Position numbers and translations under genes: made by a program. From assembly GCA_029319145.1 (NCBI GenBank), contig CP119753.1, forward strand, positions 186,001-250,000: a stretch of 64,000 nt of DNA. Reading direction: 5' to 3'. The notes under the pieces were generated by a model. The model was not told where the DNA came from, did no database searches, and saw only the letters and a program-made list of their open reading frames with translations. Below, piece after piece: positions 51,813-61,424 of this stretch (position 1 is its first letter; each line of letters starts with the position of its first letter). Source of the DNA: Microbacter sp. GSS18 (GTDB taxonomy: Bacteria; Actinomycetota; Actinomycetes; Actinomycetales; Microbacteriaceae).

Positions 51813-52940
51813 CTACGGGGCGATGCCGCCGCCGGAGGTCAGCGCGCCGCCCCAGCGCGGCACGTACTGGTCGAAGTACACGCGGGCGACCAGCTCGCGG
51901 CGGCTCGCGACGCCGGCCTTGTCGAAGATCGACTTCAGGTGGTCCTGCACCGTGTAGGGCGAGACGTGCAGGGCGGCCGCGATCTCCTTCGTGTCGGAGC
52001 CCCGCAGCACCATGCCCACGACATCGCGCTCGCGGGCCGTGAGACCGAACGCATCCGCGACCAGGCCGATGACCTCCTGGGGCCGCGCCTCCTCGATCGT
52101 CACGACGACGTCGCCGGCGCGGTCGGCCGTTCCGCCCAGCGGAGCCGCCGAGAGGATGAGCCACACGCCGTCGGCGGTGCGCACGCGGATGCGCGGCATG
52201 AGCCCGATCTCGCCGCGCGCGAACCGGCGGGCTCCCGCGACGAGGGCGTGGACGATCGTGAGCGGGTCGCCGGCATGGGGTGCGCCCGTCATGCGCGCCA
52301 GCTGGGCCGTGGCCCCGGGGCTGGACTGCGTGATGCGGTCGGCGGCGTCGATGATCACGACGGCCGGTCCGACGTCGCGCTGGCCATCGGCGCGGCTGAG
52401 CTGCGCGAGCAGTCCCGCGCGGATGCCCCGCGTGACGTCCGGAGCGATGTCGGCGAGGAAGTCCAGCTCCTCGCGCGAAAAGGGCGGGTCGTCCGATCCG
52501 CGGAACATCGAGATCGCGCCCCACGCTCCGTGGCGGTCCTGGAAGACCACGCGCGCCTCGTCGTGGAAGTCGAACACCGGGAGCATGAAGTCGGCCATGC
52601 GCACCGACTCCTCGATGGCGCCCCTCAGGTGCAGATGCACGCCCAGGGCCGTGATGCCCGCGGCGACCATCGCCTCCATCGCCGTCGGGTCGCTCAGGCC
52701 GTACTCGATGTGCGCCCACCGGATGTCGTCGGAATTGTTGCCGGCGATCGCGCCGAACTTGCGCGTGCTCGACACCATCGAGGTCGCAGGGTCCAGCGTC
52801 GACAGGCATCCGCCGTCCATCGGGACCACGCTCTGGATGGCGGACGTGACCTCGTCCATGAACCGCTGCAGCGGCAGCCCCGCGCGCGACATCACGTCGA
52901 TGTCGCTGCGCGCGCGGCCGATGGCCAGTTCCGAGGGCAT
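51813..52940 (-). CDS. LuxR-type regulator
   Basis: A 375-aa LuxR-type transcription regulator. The N-terminal two thirds form a sensory region, possibly GAF/PAS-like (about 20-180, then a segment near 200-270 with PAVVIIDAADRITQSSP). The C-terminal LuxR HTH is clear: LTARERDVVGMVLRGSDTKEIAAALHVSPYTVQDHLKSIF. ATG 52940 is 173 bp from the start of the divergent FAD oxidase at 53114, its probable target. Confidence 0.85.
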   Translation of the reverse strand: MPSELAIGRARSDIDVMSRAGLPLQRFMDEVTSAIQSVVPMDGGCLSTLDPATSMVSSTRKFGAIAGNNSDDIRWAHIEYGLSDPTAMEAMVAAGITALGVHLHLRGAIEESVRMADFMLPVFDFHDEARVVFQDRHGAWGAISMFRGSDDPPFSREELDFLADIAPDVTRGIRAGLLAQLSRADGQRDVGPAVVIIDAADRITQSSPGATAQLARMTGAPHAGDPLTIVHALVAGARRFARGEIGLMPRIRVRTADGVWLILSAAPLGGTADRAGDVVVTIEEARPQEVIGLVADAFGLTARERDVVGMVLRGSDTKEIAAALHVSPYTVQDHLKSIFDKAGVASRRELVARVYFDQYVPRWGGALTSGGGIAP

Positions 52941-53113
52941 GGCACAAGTGTGCTCCCGCACCGGGCCCGCGCGCCATCCCAGAGTTCTGGGGGCTCGGAA
53001 TTGCCCCCGGATCTGGGATGGATCCCCTTGCGCCATCGCGCCCAGCATGAGATTCATCGACGTGTGCTCTTCCCACGATCGATGTGGACTTCATCACGAT
53101 TGGACCGAAGCAT

Positions 53114-54508
53114 ATGAGTACTGAGAACACCGCCACCGTCGTGGACGAGCGCCACGACCAGCGCCGCGACACGCTGCGCGACCTGCTCGGCGACCGCATC
53201 CTGCTCGCCGGAGACGACGGCTACGACACGGCCCGCGTGCCGTGGAACCTCGCGATCGACCAGCGGCCCTTCGCCGTCGCACGCCCCGAGTCCGCCGAGG
53301 AGGTCGTCGACGTGGTTCGCGCCGCCACCGCCGCGGGTCTGCGCGTCGCGCCCCAGTCGACCGGGCACGGCGCCGGCGCCCTCGCCGACACCGACCTGTC
53401 GGATGCGATCCTGGTGTCGCTGACGAACCTGCGGGGCGTCACGGTGCACCCCGAGGCGCACAGCGCACGCGTGCTCGGCGGATCGACGTGGAACGACGTC
53501 CTCGCCGAAGCGGCGCCGTGGGGGCTGACCGCACTCCACGGCAGCGCCGGTGACGTCGGCGTGGTCGGCTACACCCTCAGCGGTGGGCTGTCGTTCTACG
53601 CCCGCGCGCACGGCCTCGCGGTGGGGAGCGTCCGCGCGGTGCAGATCGTCACCGCCGACGGGCGCATCACACGCGCCAGCGACCTCGACAACCGCGAGCT
53701 GTTCTGGGCGGTCCGAGGCGGCTCCGGGGCGTTCGGCATCGTCGTCTCGCTCGAGATCGACCTGCTGCCGTACGCCGAGGTGTTCGCCGGCATGATGCTG
53801 TGGGATGCGTCGCACGCGGATGCGGTCGCGCACGCGTGGTCGGCGTGGACGGCATCCGCCCCCGAGTCGGCGTCGACGTCGATGCGCATCATGCACTTCC
53901 CGCCGATGCCCGAACTGCCCCCGTTCCTGTCGGGCCGCAGCGTCGTGGTGATCGACGGCGTGATCCTCGAATCGGACGCCGTCGCCGGCGCACTCCTCGA
54001 GCCGCTGCGCTCGCTCGCCCCCGAGATGGACACCTTCGCCCGGATCCCGTCGGCGGCCGTCGTCGAGATGCACATGGATCCGCCCGAGCCGACCCCGGCC
54101 TTCACGGCGGGAGCGATGCTGTCGGACTTCCCGGCCGAGGCCGCCGCGGCCTACGTCTCGGCGGCCACCACGACGCCGGGGCTGTTCCTCGCCGAGCTCC
54201 GCCACGTCGGCGGCGCCGCCGCGCGCCGTCCCGATGCCGCCGGGGCCATCGGGTCGGTGGAGGGCGGGTACCTGCTCGCCGGGATCGCGATGGTGCCGGC
54301 GCCGGAGTTCGCCGAGGGCGCCCTCGCCGCCGCGCACGGCGTCGTCGAGGCCCTCGCCGACTGGCACGCACCCGCCCTCGCCCTCACCTTCATCGACGGG
54401 GGAGTGGAGCGCACGCTCGGCTTCGGCAGCGCGCGGGAGCGGCTGCGCGAGCTCAAGCGCGTGTACGACCCGACGAACATGTTCGCCGCCGGCCAGCCGG
54501 TGGGGTGA
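53114..54508 (+). CDS. FAD-linked oxidase (BBE/PCMH)
   Basis: A 464-aa flavoprotein oxidase of the same superfamily as the 30782 gene. Seen: PQSTGHGAGAL (His for covalent FAD), SAGDVGVVGYTLSGGLSF, FWAVRGGSGAFGIV and a BBE-like end VYDPTNMFAAGQP. Substrate unknown. Start ATG 53114; a longer start at 53084 is possible. The divergent LuxR-type regulator probably controls it. Confidence 0.86.
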   Translation: MSTENTATVVDERHDQRRDTLRDLLGDRILLAGDDGYDTARVPWNLAIDQRPFAVARPESAEEVVDVVRAATAAGLRVAPQSTGHGAGALADTDLSDAILVSLTNLRGVTVHPEAHSARVLGGSTWNDVLAEAAPWGLTALHGSAGDVGVVGYTLSGGLSFYARAHGLAVGSVRAVQIVTADGRITRASDLDNRELFWAVRGGSGAFGIVVSLEIDLLPYAEVFAGMMLWDASHADAVAHAWSAWTASAPESASTSMRIMHFPPMPELPPFLSGRSVVVIDGVILESDAVAGALLEPLRSLAPEMDTFARIPSAAVVEMHMDPPEPTPAFTAGAMLSDFPAEAAAAYVSAATTTPGLFLAELRHVGGAAARRPDAAGAIGSVEGGYLLAGIAMVPAPEFAEGALAAAHGVVEALADWHAPALALTFIDGGVERTLGFGSARERLRELKRVYDPTNMFAAGQPVG

Positions 54509-54525
54509 CCGCGCCCGCGGGTGCG

Positions 54526-55110
54526 TCAGGAAGTTCCGGCGAGCCAGCCGATCACGAGGTCGGCGGCGGTGTCGGCGGCCTCCTCGTCCGACAGGCCCCG
54601 GGCGAGGAGGTTCGCCCGGAAGCCCGGATCGATGATCGCCGAGGCGACCTGGAACGCCCGCGGGTCCGCGTGCTCCGCGCCGAGGACGGCCGCGAGCACC
54701 TCCTGATACGTGCGGGCGTACCACGCGTCGGACTCGGCGATCGCGGGGTGGCTGCGACTGCGCGACCACGCCCGGTACTCCCGCTCACTCCCCGCGTACA
54801 CGCGGAAGAGCTCCCGTGCGAGCCAGCGCACGCGCGCCTCGATCCCGGCGGCCGCGTCGACGGCGTCGGCGGTGGGGAACCGCATCGTGCGGGCGCTCTC
54901 CTGGATGACCTCTCGCGCGAGCTCGACCGGGTCGGGGTACTGGTAGAGCACCGTTCCCGGCGCGACCCCGGCGCGGCGCGCGATCGACTGCATGCTGGCG
55001 CCCTCGACGCCCGTCTCGGCGTATTCGTCGCGCGCCGCCTCGCGGATCGCCGCGCGGGTGCGCGCGACGGATTCGGCGCGCTTGCCCATGCGGTACGCCC
55101 GTGGTGACAC
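54526..55110 (-). CDS. TetR-family regulator A
   Basis: A 194-aa TetR regulator. N-terminal HTH (about 12-60: RTRAAIREAARDEYAETGVEGASMQSIARRAGVAPGTVLYQYP) and a helical ligand-binding domain. GTG start 55110 has a GGAGG ribosome site 5 bp upstream; ATG 55089 is the alternative. It is divergent from the membrane protein at 55263, with a promoter and a palindrome between. Confidence 0.88.
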   Translation of the reverse strand: MSPRAYRMGKRAESVARTRAAIREAARDEYAETGVEGASMQSIARRAGVAPGTVLYQYPDPVELAREVIQESARTMRFPTADAVDAAAGIEARVRWLARELFRVYAGSEREYRAWSRSRSHPAIAESDAWYARTYQEVLAAVLGAEHADPRAFQVASAIIDPGFRANLLARGLSDEEAADTAADLVIGWLAGTS

Positions 55111-55143
55111 GTCGTCCTCCGTGAAGATCCTCGAATATATTGC

Positions 55144-55176
55144 TTGACACCAGTAATCAAAAGAATACCATCGGTA
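55144..55176 (+). promoter_or_regulatory. Promoter with candidate TetR operator
   Basis: -35 TTGACA (55144-55149), 16-bp spacer, -10 TACCAT (55166-55171). A TACC-ATC-GGTA inverted repeat overlaps the -10, so binding there would block transcription of the membrane gene. Confidence 0.5.
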
Positions 55177-55262
55177 CCAGGGGGACAGAGGATTGCGGGT
55201 CGGAGCGCTCCGCGCATCCGCCGGCGGCGTCGCCGGCCCGCCTGGGACAAGGGGATGGACCC

Positions 55263-55889
55263 ATGACTGCACACGCTTCCCATGCGACGCCCGCTTCGGC
55301 GCACTCCGCCGCGGCCTCATCGCCGATCGAGCTGAGACGCACCTACCTGGTGCTCCTCCTGATCGCGCTCGTGCTGATGTACGGCGTCGGCATCGGCTTC
55401 ATGGCGGAGCAGTCGACGGGCGTCTACGGGCTGTGGGCTCTGCTGTCCGACGGCGGAGCTCTGCTGTTCGGCCTCGCGCTCCTGCCGGTCCTGCTCGGCG
55501 TCGGCCGCGATCTCGGTCAGGACCCGGCAGCGCGCGCGACGACGGCGACGGGGCTCGTCGGTGCCGGGGCGTTCGTCGTCGGCTCGGCGGTGCTCGTCGC
55601 GAACGGGCTCGGTCTGCTCGCGATTCCGGGCGCCATCGTGCTGCAGTTCGTCGGACTGACCGTCATCGGCGCGTGGTTCGTCGCCGCGGGGGTCCAGGGG
55701 CTGCGACGCCGCCGATGGTCGAAGGTCGCCGGCTGGGCGGCGATAGTCGCCGGGGCCGGGCAGGTGATCGGCATGGGCTTCACGGTGTTCCAGATGTTCA
55801 CGTCACCGCTGTTCATGGTCGCGATGCTCGCCAACGTCGCGGGGATCATCACGTGGGCCATCGCCCTGCTGCGCGCCCCGCGGGCATGA
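55263..55889 (+). CDS. Six-helix membrane protein
   Basis: A 208-aa integral membrane protein with a ~25-residue Ala/Ser/His-rich N-terminus and about six hydrophobic helices. No family recognised. ATG 55263 follows AAGGGGATGG. Likely target of the divergent TetR regulator. Confidence 0.75.
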   Translation: MTAHASHATPASAHSAAASSPIELRRTYLVLLLIALVLMYGVGIGFMAEQSTGVYGLWALLSDGGALLFGLALLPVLLGVGRDLGQDPAARATTATGLVGAGAFVVGSAVLVANGLGLLAIPGAIVLQFVGLTVIGAWFVAAGVQGLRRRRWSKVAGWAAIVAGAGQVIGMGFTVFQMFTSPLFMVAMLANVAGIITWAIALLRAPRA

Positions 55890-55938
55890 GATTCGCGTCG
55901 TCGGGATTATCTGCGGACGCGGCGTCGTTGCGCACCTC

Positions 55939-56199
55939 ATGACCAGTCACGACCACATCGACGTCTACGGCAAGCTCGAGTGCCCCGACACCAACCGCAC
56001 CCGGGCGCTGCTCGAGAAGCACCACGTGGCGTACACGTTCCACGACGTCGAGGCCGAGCCCGAGAACCACGAGGCGGCCGTGCGCCTGAGCGGGCGGATG
56101 CAGGTGCCGGTCGTGCGCTTCGCCGACGGCAGCGTCGTGGTCGAGCCGACCGACAAGTGGATGTCGGAGCGCCTCGGCCTCGACGGCGTCGCGGCCTGA
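55939..56199 (+). CDS. Glutaredoxin-like protein
   Basis: An 86-aa thioredoxin-fold protein: VYGKLECPDTNRTRALLEKHHVAYTFHDVEAEP, then VPVVRFADGSVVVEP. The CPDT site has a single cysteine, as in monothiol-type enzymes. It may act with mycothiol as a redoxin (inference). Convergent with the LLM gene; only 1 bp separates their ends. Confidence 0.85.
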   Translation: MTSHDHIDVYGKLECPDTNRTRALLEKHHVAYTFHDVEAEPENHEAAVRLSGRMQVPVVRFADGSVVVEPTDKWMSERLGLDGVAA

Positions 56200-56200
56200 C

Positions 56201-57256
56201 TCAGCTCACCGGGTGCGCCTCGGGCGCAGCTGCGCGCGTGGATTCCCAGCCCAGGGCCGGGGCCACGTAGCGCGCGAACGAGTCCATGAGGCGCAGGTTG
56301 AACGCGACGCCGAGCTGACTCGGGATCGTGATCATGAGCGTGTCGGCCGAGCGGATCGCCTCGTCCTGCAGCAGCTGCTCGACGAGCGCGTCGGGCTCGG
56401 CGGCGTAGGTCTTGCCGAACGTCGAGCGCATGCCGTCGATGACGCCGATCTGGTCGCCGTCCTGGCGGCCGCCGAAGTACATGCGCTCCTGCGCCGTCGT
56501 GATCGGGATGATCGACCGGCTCACCGACACGCGCGGCTCGCCCGCGTGGCCGGCCGCCTTCCACGCGTCGCGGAACGCCTCGATCTGCTGGGCCTGCAGC
56601 ACGTCGAACGGCGTGCCGTCGGCCTCGGTGAGCAGCGTCGACGACATCAGGTTCACGCCCGTGCGCCCCGCCCACTCCGCGGTGTCGCGGTTGCCGGCGC
56701 CCCACCAGATGCGCGAGCGCAGCCCCTCGGAATGCGGCTCGATGCGCTGCAGGCCCGTGCCGCCGCCGAAGGGCGAGTGCGGGTCGCGCTCGGCCAGGCC
56801 TTCGCCCTCGATCGCGCGCAGGAACAGCGAGAAGTGCTCGCGCGCGATGTCGGCGCCGCGCGGGTCCTCGGAGCCGGTGTACCCGAAGGTCTCGAACCCG
56901 CGCACGACCGACTCGGGTGACCCGCGGCTGACGCCGAGCGCCAGCCGGCCGCCCGAGATGAGGTCCACCGACGCGGCCTCCTCGGCGAGGTACAGCGGGT
57001 TCTCGTAGCGCATGTCGATGACGCCCGTGCCGACCTCGATGCGCTCGGTGCGCGCCGCGATCGCGGCGAGCAGCGGCATGGGTGAGGACTGCTGGCGGGC
57101 GAAGTGGTGCACGCGGAAGTACACGCCGTTCACGCCGATCTCGTCCATGCCCTGCGCGAGGTCGATCGCCTGCAGCATCGAATCGCCGGCCGACAGGTGG
57201 TGCCCGCCGCCCAGCGGGCCGTAGTGGCCGAACGAGAGGGTTCCGAAGCTCTTCAT
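56201..57256 (-). CDS. LLM-class flavin-dependent oxidoreductase
   Basis: A 351-aa luciferase-like monooxygenase family protein. Seen: RIEVGTGVIDMRYENPLYLAEEAASVDLISGGRLALGVSRG (the family's TIM-barrel core and GR-LGV-RG motif), and WGAGNRDTAEWAG. Cofactor could be FMN or F420. Start ATG 57256. Divergent from the aldo/keto reductase gene over 113 bp. Confidence 0.9.
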   Translation of the reverse strand: MKSFGTLSFGHYGPLGGGHHLSAGDSMLQAIDLAQGMDEIGVNGVYFRVHHFARQQSSPMPLLAAIAARTERIEVGTGVIDMRYENPLYLAEEAASVDLISGGRLALGVSRGSPESVVRGFETFGYTGSEDPRGADIAREHFSLFLRAIEGEGLAERDPHSPFGGGTGLQRIEPHSEGLRSRIWWGAGNRDTAEWAGRTGVNLMSSTLLTEADGTPFDVLQAQQIEAFRDAWKAAGHAGEPRVSVSRSIIPITTAQERMYFGGRQDGDQIGVIDGMRSTFGKTYAAEPDALVEQLLQDEAIRSADTLMITIPSQLGVAFNLRLMDSFARYVAPALGWESTRAAAPEAHPVS

Positions 57257-57369
57257 GTCCTCTGAAACGCCGTGTCCGCCCTGTCCATTCCGCTGAATGC
57301 GTCAGTCGGCGTCGTGCTGCCGACCGCCCCGCGGGAATAGGGTCACCGGCGACGAGTGTTCGTCCGGAC

Positions 57370-58323
57370 ATGACGCGCATCGGAACCAGTGACCTCGACA
57401 TCCTCCCCCTCTCGCTCGGCGGCAACGTCTTCGGCTGGACCGCCGACGCCGACACCTCGTTCCGGATCCTCGATTCGTTCGTCGCCGGCGGCGGCGACTT
57501 CATCGACACCGCCGACTCCTACAGCGCGTGGGCCCCGGGCAACGCCGGCGGCGAGAGCGAGTCGATCATCGGCGAGTGGCTGCGGACCCGCCGTCCCGAG
57601 GGCGTCGTCGTGGCGACGAAGGTGAGCGCGCACCCGCAGTTCCGAGGCCTGTCGGCGACGAACGTGCGCGCCGCGGCCGAGGCGTCGCTGACGCGCCTGG
57701 GTGTCGACGCCATCGACCTCTACTACGCGCACTTCGACGACGAGACGGTTCCGCTCGAGGAGACCGTCGCCGCGTTCGACGGGCTCGTGCGCGACGGGCT
57801 GGTGCGGTATCCGGCCGTGTCGAACTACAGCGCCGACCGCATCCGCGAGTGGATCCGCATCGCGGACGAGATGGGCGCGATGCGTCCCGTGGCCGTGCAG
57901 CCGCACTACAACCTCGTCCACCGGAACGACGTCGAGGAGCACATCCTCCCCGTCGCGGAGGAGTTCGGTATGTCGACGGTGCCGTACTACGCGCTCGCGA
58001 GCGGCTTCCTCACCGGCAAGTACCGCGCGGCCGACGCGGTCGGCGACGGCTCACCGCGCGCCGGCGGCGCGGCGAAGTACGCCACCGAGCAGGGTCTGCG
58101 GATCATCGACGCGCTGGAGCGGATCGGCGACGCTCACGGCGTCTCGATCACCTCGACGGCGCTGGCGTGGCTGCGGGCGCAGCCCACCGTCGCCGCTCCC
58201 ATCGCGAGCGCATCCAGGACCGAGCAGGTCGCCGATCTGCTCGCCGGTGCGCGCGTCGAGCTCGCGGCGGACGAAGTCGCCGAACTCGACCGCGTGTCGG
58301 AGTGGGTGCCCGCGGGCGCCTGA
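57370..58323 (+). CDS. Aldo/keto reductase
   Basis: A 317-aa NADPH-dependent aldo/keto reductase. The catalytic tetrad is complete: Asp in IDTADSY, Tyr in DSYSAW, Lys in VATKVS and His in YYAHFDD. C-terminal IASASRTEQVADL provides cofactor contacts. Start ATG 57370. Confidence 0.92.
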   Translation: MTRIGTSDLDILPLSLGGNVFGWTADADTSFRILDSFVAGGGDFIDTADSYSAWAPGNAGGESESIIGEWLRTRRPEGVVVATKVSAHPQFRGLSATNVRAAAEASLTRLGVDAIDLYYAHFDDETVPLEETVAAFDGLVRDGLVRYPAVSNYSADRIREWIRIADEMGAMRPVAVQPHYNLVHRNDVEEHILPVAEEFGMSTVPYYALASGFLTGKYRAADAVGDGSPRAGGAAKYATEQGLRIIDALERIGDAHGVSITSTALAWLRAQPTVAAPIASASRTEQVADLLAGARVELAADEVAELDRVSEWVPAGA

Positions 58324-58348
58324 GCGTCGGAAGCCCTGCCGGGGTGCC

Positions 58349-59797
58349 TCAGCGCGGCACCGCGGTCGGGATCTCGCCGCGCATCCCGGTGTGGATCGCG
58401 TAGGCGTTCTTCACCGCGGATTCGATGGCGCCCTCGATCCACCTGCGGGCACGGCGGTCGCACGCGTCGTTCGCGAACCACATCCGCTCGACCGGGCGCA
58501 CCAGGTCGTCGTAGGTCTCGCCGCTCATCTCGTACGGGCGGAACAGCGGTCCGATCCCGCCCGCGTACGGATCGAGCGCCCAGTCGTGCGACACACCGAA
58601 CTCGAAGGTGTCCCGCGCCTCGGGGTGGATCTTGACGAGGTGGTCGAGGGCATCCGAGATGCGCGCCTCCTCCGTCAGCATGCTGTAGGCCATGCTGTCC
58701 TGCCCCCAGCCGTACGACGCGATCAGCACGCCCTTGTCGATGTCGTGGTTCTGGCCCGCGGGCGTGTAGACGACGTTGCGGATCGGCAGGTCGGTCACCG
58801 TGAGCCCGTGGGTGATCGCGTAGTCGTCCTCCCACCACCGTCGGCTGAACTGCATGAAGATCTTGTGCGCCCGGCCGTAGTAGCTGTTGCGCATCGCCGC
58901 CCGCTTCTGCACGTCGACACCCTGGAGATCGAGGTGGCGCAGCAGGATGAGCGGAACCGTGACGATGCACTCGTCGCCCGAGACGATGTGCTGATCGCCG
59001 ACGCCGTCGCGGAATCGTACCCGCACCCCGTCGGCGTCCTGCATGACGGCGCGCACCTCGGCGCCCAGCCGCGTGCGGTCCAGCAGCTGCGGCGCGAAGG
59101 CGTTCGCGAGAGTGTCGGCTCCGTCGACGATGTAGTCCAGATGGCCGAAGACGTCCTCGTGGTACTGGGCGAACCACTCCACGAGCGAGAAATGGAAGCG
59201 TCCCTCGATGTTCAGCAGCGGCCCGAGCAGCGCTCGCGCCTGTCTGCTGACGCCGCGTTCGACGAGGAAGCTCAGCAGCGAGTATCGGTCGTAGTCGTCG
59301 ATGATCCTCTGCCATCCGCCGGGCTGGTCGATGAGCTCGATCAGCGGCTGCATCGCGTCCTCGAGGATGTCGGCGGGCTGCTTCCCGCGCTCGTGCTCGG
59401 GGAGGTCGAACTCGAAGCTGTCGAGGGCGAAATCGCTGCGACGCACTTTCCTGCCGTTGAGGAAGATGAAGGTGTCGCCGTTGTCCATCGGGAAAGGCTT
59501 CGTCTGCAGCCCGAACCGCTCGGTGATGAGGTGCTGCGCCAGGCGATGCTGCCGAGGAAAGCGCATCGCGCCGAACTCGCCGTACATGCCGCCGGCGAAC
59601 CCGCGATAGGTGTGGATGCGTCCGCCCAGGCGGTTGCGAGCCTCGAGAATCGTCACGTCATGACCGGCATCCGCCAGCAGCATCCCGGCGGTGAGTCCGG
59701 CGATGCCGGCGCCGACGATGATGATCCTCGTGCGCTCCCCGTCGCGGGAAGGCAAGCCCTCCCGCAGGACGGCCAGCGGATCGATCTCGGTCACCAT
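58349..59797 (-). CDS. FAD-dependent amine oxidase
   Basis: A 482-aa flavin amine oxidase/L-amino-acid-oxidase type protein. Seen: RIIIVGAGIAGLTAGMLLADAGHDVTILEARNRLGGR (dinucleotide-binding GxGxxG and GG-rich motif), YGEFGAMRFP (substrate channel) and a C-terminal MWFANDACDRRARRWIEGAIES for FAD. Convergent with the aldo/keto reductase, 25 bp between stops. Substrate unknown. Confidence 0.88.
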   Translation of the reverse strand: MVTEIDPLAVLREGLPSRDGERTRIIIVGAGIAGLTAGMLLADAGHDVTILEARNRLGGRIHTYRGFAGGMYGEFGAMRFPRQHRLAQHLITERFGLQTKPFPMDNGDTFIFLNGRKVRRSDFALDSFEFDLPEHERGKQPADILEDAMQPLIELIDQPGGWQRIIDDYDRYSLLSFLVERGVSRQARALLGPLLNIEGRFHFSLVEWFAQYHEDVFGHLDYIVDGADTLANAFAPQLLDRTRLGAEVRAVMQDADGVRVRFRDGVGDQHIVSGDECIVTVPLILLRHLDLQGVDVQKRAAMRNSYYGRAHKIFMQFSRRWWEDDYAITHGLTVTDLPIRNVVYTPAGQNHDIDKGVLIASYGWGQDSMAYSMLTEEARISDALDHLVKIHPEARDTFEFGVSHDWALDPYAGGIGPLFRPYEMSGETYDDLVRPVERMWFANDACDRRARRWIEGAIESAVKNAYAIHTGMRGEIPTAVPR

Positions 59798-59933
59798 GTC
59801 GTCGACCCCGCTCCCTCGCGCACGGCCGGTCCGCCCCGGCCGCTCCCGGTCCCGGCCAACGTATCGCGGCGTGTCGGGGGCGGGAAGGGCCGGGGCATCA
59901 CCGGCGCGCGTCGAGGGCTCGCGGGCGAGCTCG

Positions 59934-60644
59934 TCAGCGCGACACGGCGGCGTCGCGCGCGGGCTCGATCATCCGCTCGGGAGACTCCGGGCGGAAGCCG
60001 ACGAACAGCATGTAGCCGGCGAACCACAGCTCGAAGCCGAAGACCGGCACGGCCAGGATCATCGCGAGCCCGCCCGACTGCCCGACGATGCCGAAGAGCT
60101 GACCGAGGTCGCTCAGCAGCACCAGCGTGCCGCCGATCGCCCCGAGGAGCGGGATGCCGGGGAACACGAGGCGCGAGCGCCACAGAAGCCACGAGACGAG
60201 GAGGGTGTTGACGGCGATGACGAGCCCCTGGCCGACGAGGAACGACGCCTCGTGCAGCCACGACAGGGCCGGCTCGAGCGCGGGGTCGACCGAAGCCGGG
60301 ATGGCACCGGTCTGCAGCTGGACGAGCACGATCATCGGCAGCGTCCCGGTGCCGATGATCGCGGCCTCGAGACCGCGCAGCCCCGCGAACGCGGCGGCGC
60401 CGACGGGGCCGTACGGGCGCAGGACGCTCAGCAGCACGACGCCGTTGGCGACGCACGCGATCGCCAGCGCGACTTCGAGGGCGATGCCGAGCTGCACGAG
60501 TGCGACATCGCCGCCGTCGGCGCCGAGACGGTAAACGATCGCGGCGCCCACGGACGTGACATGGGTGACGAGGTAGAGCAGGCCCGCCGCGAGGGCGAGG
60601 GAGCGGAGTCGAGGCATTTCATCCGTTCTGATCGGGTGGGGCAT
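59934..60644 (-). CDS. DUF4386 membrane protein
   Basis: A 236-aa membrane protein with about six helices, matching DUF4386 (GLLYLVTHVTSVGA near the N-terminus; GELWFAGYMLFVGFRPE-like end seen as FELWFAGYMLFVGF). Divergent from the TetR gene at 60713 and surely its target, given the operator pair between. ATG 60644; ATG 60617 is possible. Confidence 0.85.
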   Translation of the reverse strand: MPHPIRTDEMPRLRSLALAAGLLYLVTHVTSVGAAIVYRLGADGGDVALVQLGIALEVALAIACVANGVVLLSVLRPYGPVGAAAFAGLRGLEAAIIGTGTLPMIVLVQLQTGAIPASVDPALEPALSWLHEASFLVGQGLVIAVNTLLVSWLLWRSRLVFPGIPLLGAIGGTLVLLSDLGQLFGIVGQSGGLAMILAVPVFGFELWFAGYMLFVGFRPESPERMIEPARDAAVSR

Positions 60645-60662
60645 CTCACGAGGATCGACGAA

Positions 60663-60712
60663 GTATACGGCGTATACCTCACGGGATCAGACTCTAGGTA
60701 TACGGTGTATAC
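60663..60712. promoter_or_regulatory. Tandem TetR operators
   Basis: Two 15-bp palindromes, GTATACGGCGTATAC (60663-60677) and GTATACGGTGTATAC (60698-60712), 35 bp apart start to start. The second abuts the TetR start codon and the first faces the DUF4386 gene, so one dimer each could repress both genes. Confidence 0.85.
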
Positions 60713-61411
60713 ATGTCAAGTCCGGACTCCGCCCGCACGCCGCTGAGCAGGGCCCGCGTCGCGGCCGCCGGTGTCGCCGTCGCCGACCGTCTCGGCCTCG
60801 ACGGCGCCACGATGCGCCGGCTCGCCGATGAGCTGGGCGTGACGCCGATGGCCCTCTACAAGCACGTCGCCAACCGCGAGGAGCTCGTCGACGCGATGGT
60901 CGACCACATCGTCGGCGAGATGATCGAGCCGGGGGTCGATCCGGATGCCGTCCGTGCCGAGGCCTGGAAGAGCGCGCTTCGCGCGCAGATCGTCGCCTCC
61001 CGCGCCCTCGTGCTGCGGCATCCGTGGTCGGTCGAGGCGATCGAGACGCGGACGCTGGCGAGCCCCGCCGTGCTGGCCTACATGGACCGCCTCATGCGGA
61101 TCCTCTTCGCCGGCGGACTGTCGGCCGACCTCGTCCACCACGCGATGCACGCCCTGTCGACGCGCATGTGGGGATTCACGCGCGACGTGCTGCCGACGCC
61201 GTCGATGCCCGACGATCCGGCCGAGCGCGCCGCGGCGCTCGTGGGCTTCGCGGAGGCGTATCCCGGGATCGTGCGGATGGCCACGACGGCGCCCCATGCC
61301 GGCGCCGAATGCGACGCGGACGCCGAGTTCGCGTTCGCCCTCGACATCCTGCTGGACTCGTTCGAGCGGCTGCACGCCGAGAAGTGGTCCTCGGTCGCGG
61401 CGCCCGCCTGA
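60713..61411 (+). CDS. TetR-family regulator B
   Basis: A 232-aa TetR regulator with a clear N-terminal HTH (GATMRRLADELGVTPMALYKHVANREELVDAMVDHI) and a TetR_C-type ligand domain. ATG 60713 lies directly at the end of the second operator, giving autorepression, and the transcript may be leaderless. Its other target is the divergent DUF4386 gene. Confidence 0.9.
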   Translation: MSSPDSARTPLSRARVAAAGVAVADRLGLDGATMRRLADELGVTPMALYKHVANREELVDAMVDHIVGEMIEPGVDPDAVRAEAWKSALRAQIVASRALVLRHPWSVEAIETRTLASPAVLAYMDRLMRILFAGGLSADLVHHAMHALSTRMWGFTRDVLPTPSMPDDPAERAAALVGFAEAYPGIVRMATTAPHAGAECDADAEFAFALDILLDSFERLHAEKWSSVAAPA

Positions 61412-61424
61412 AGGGCGGTAGGGG

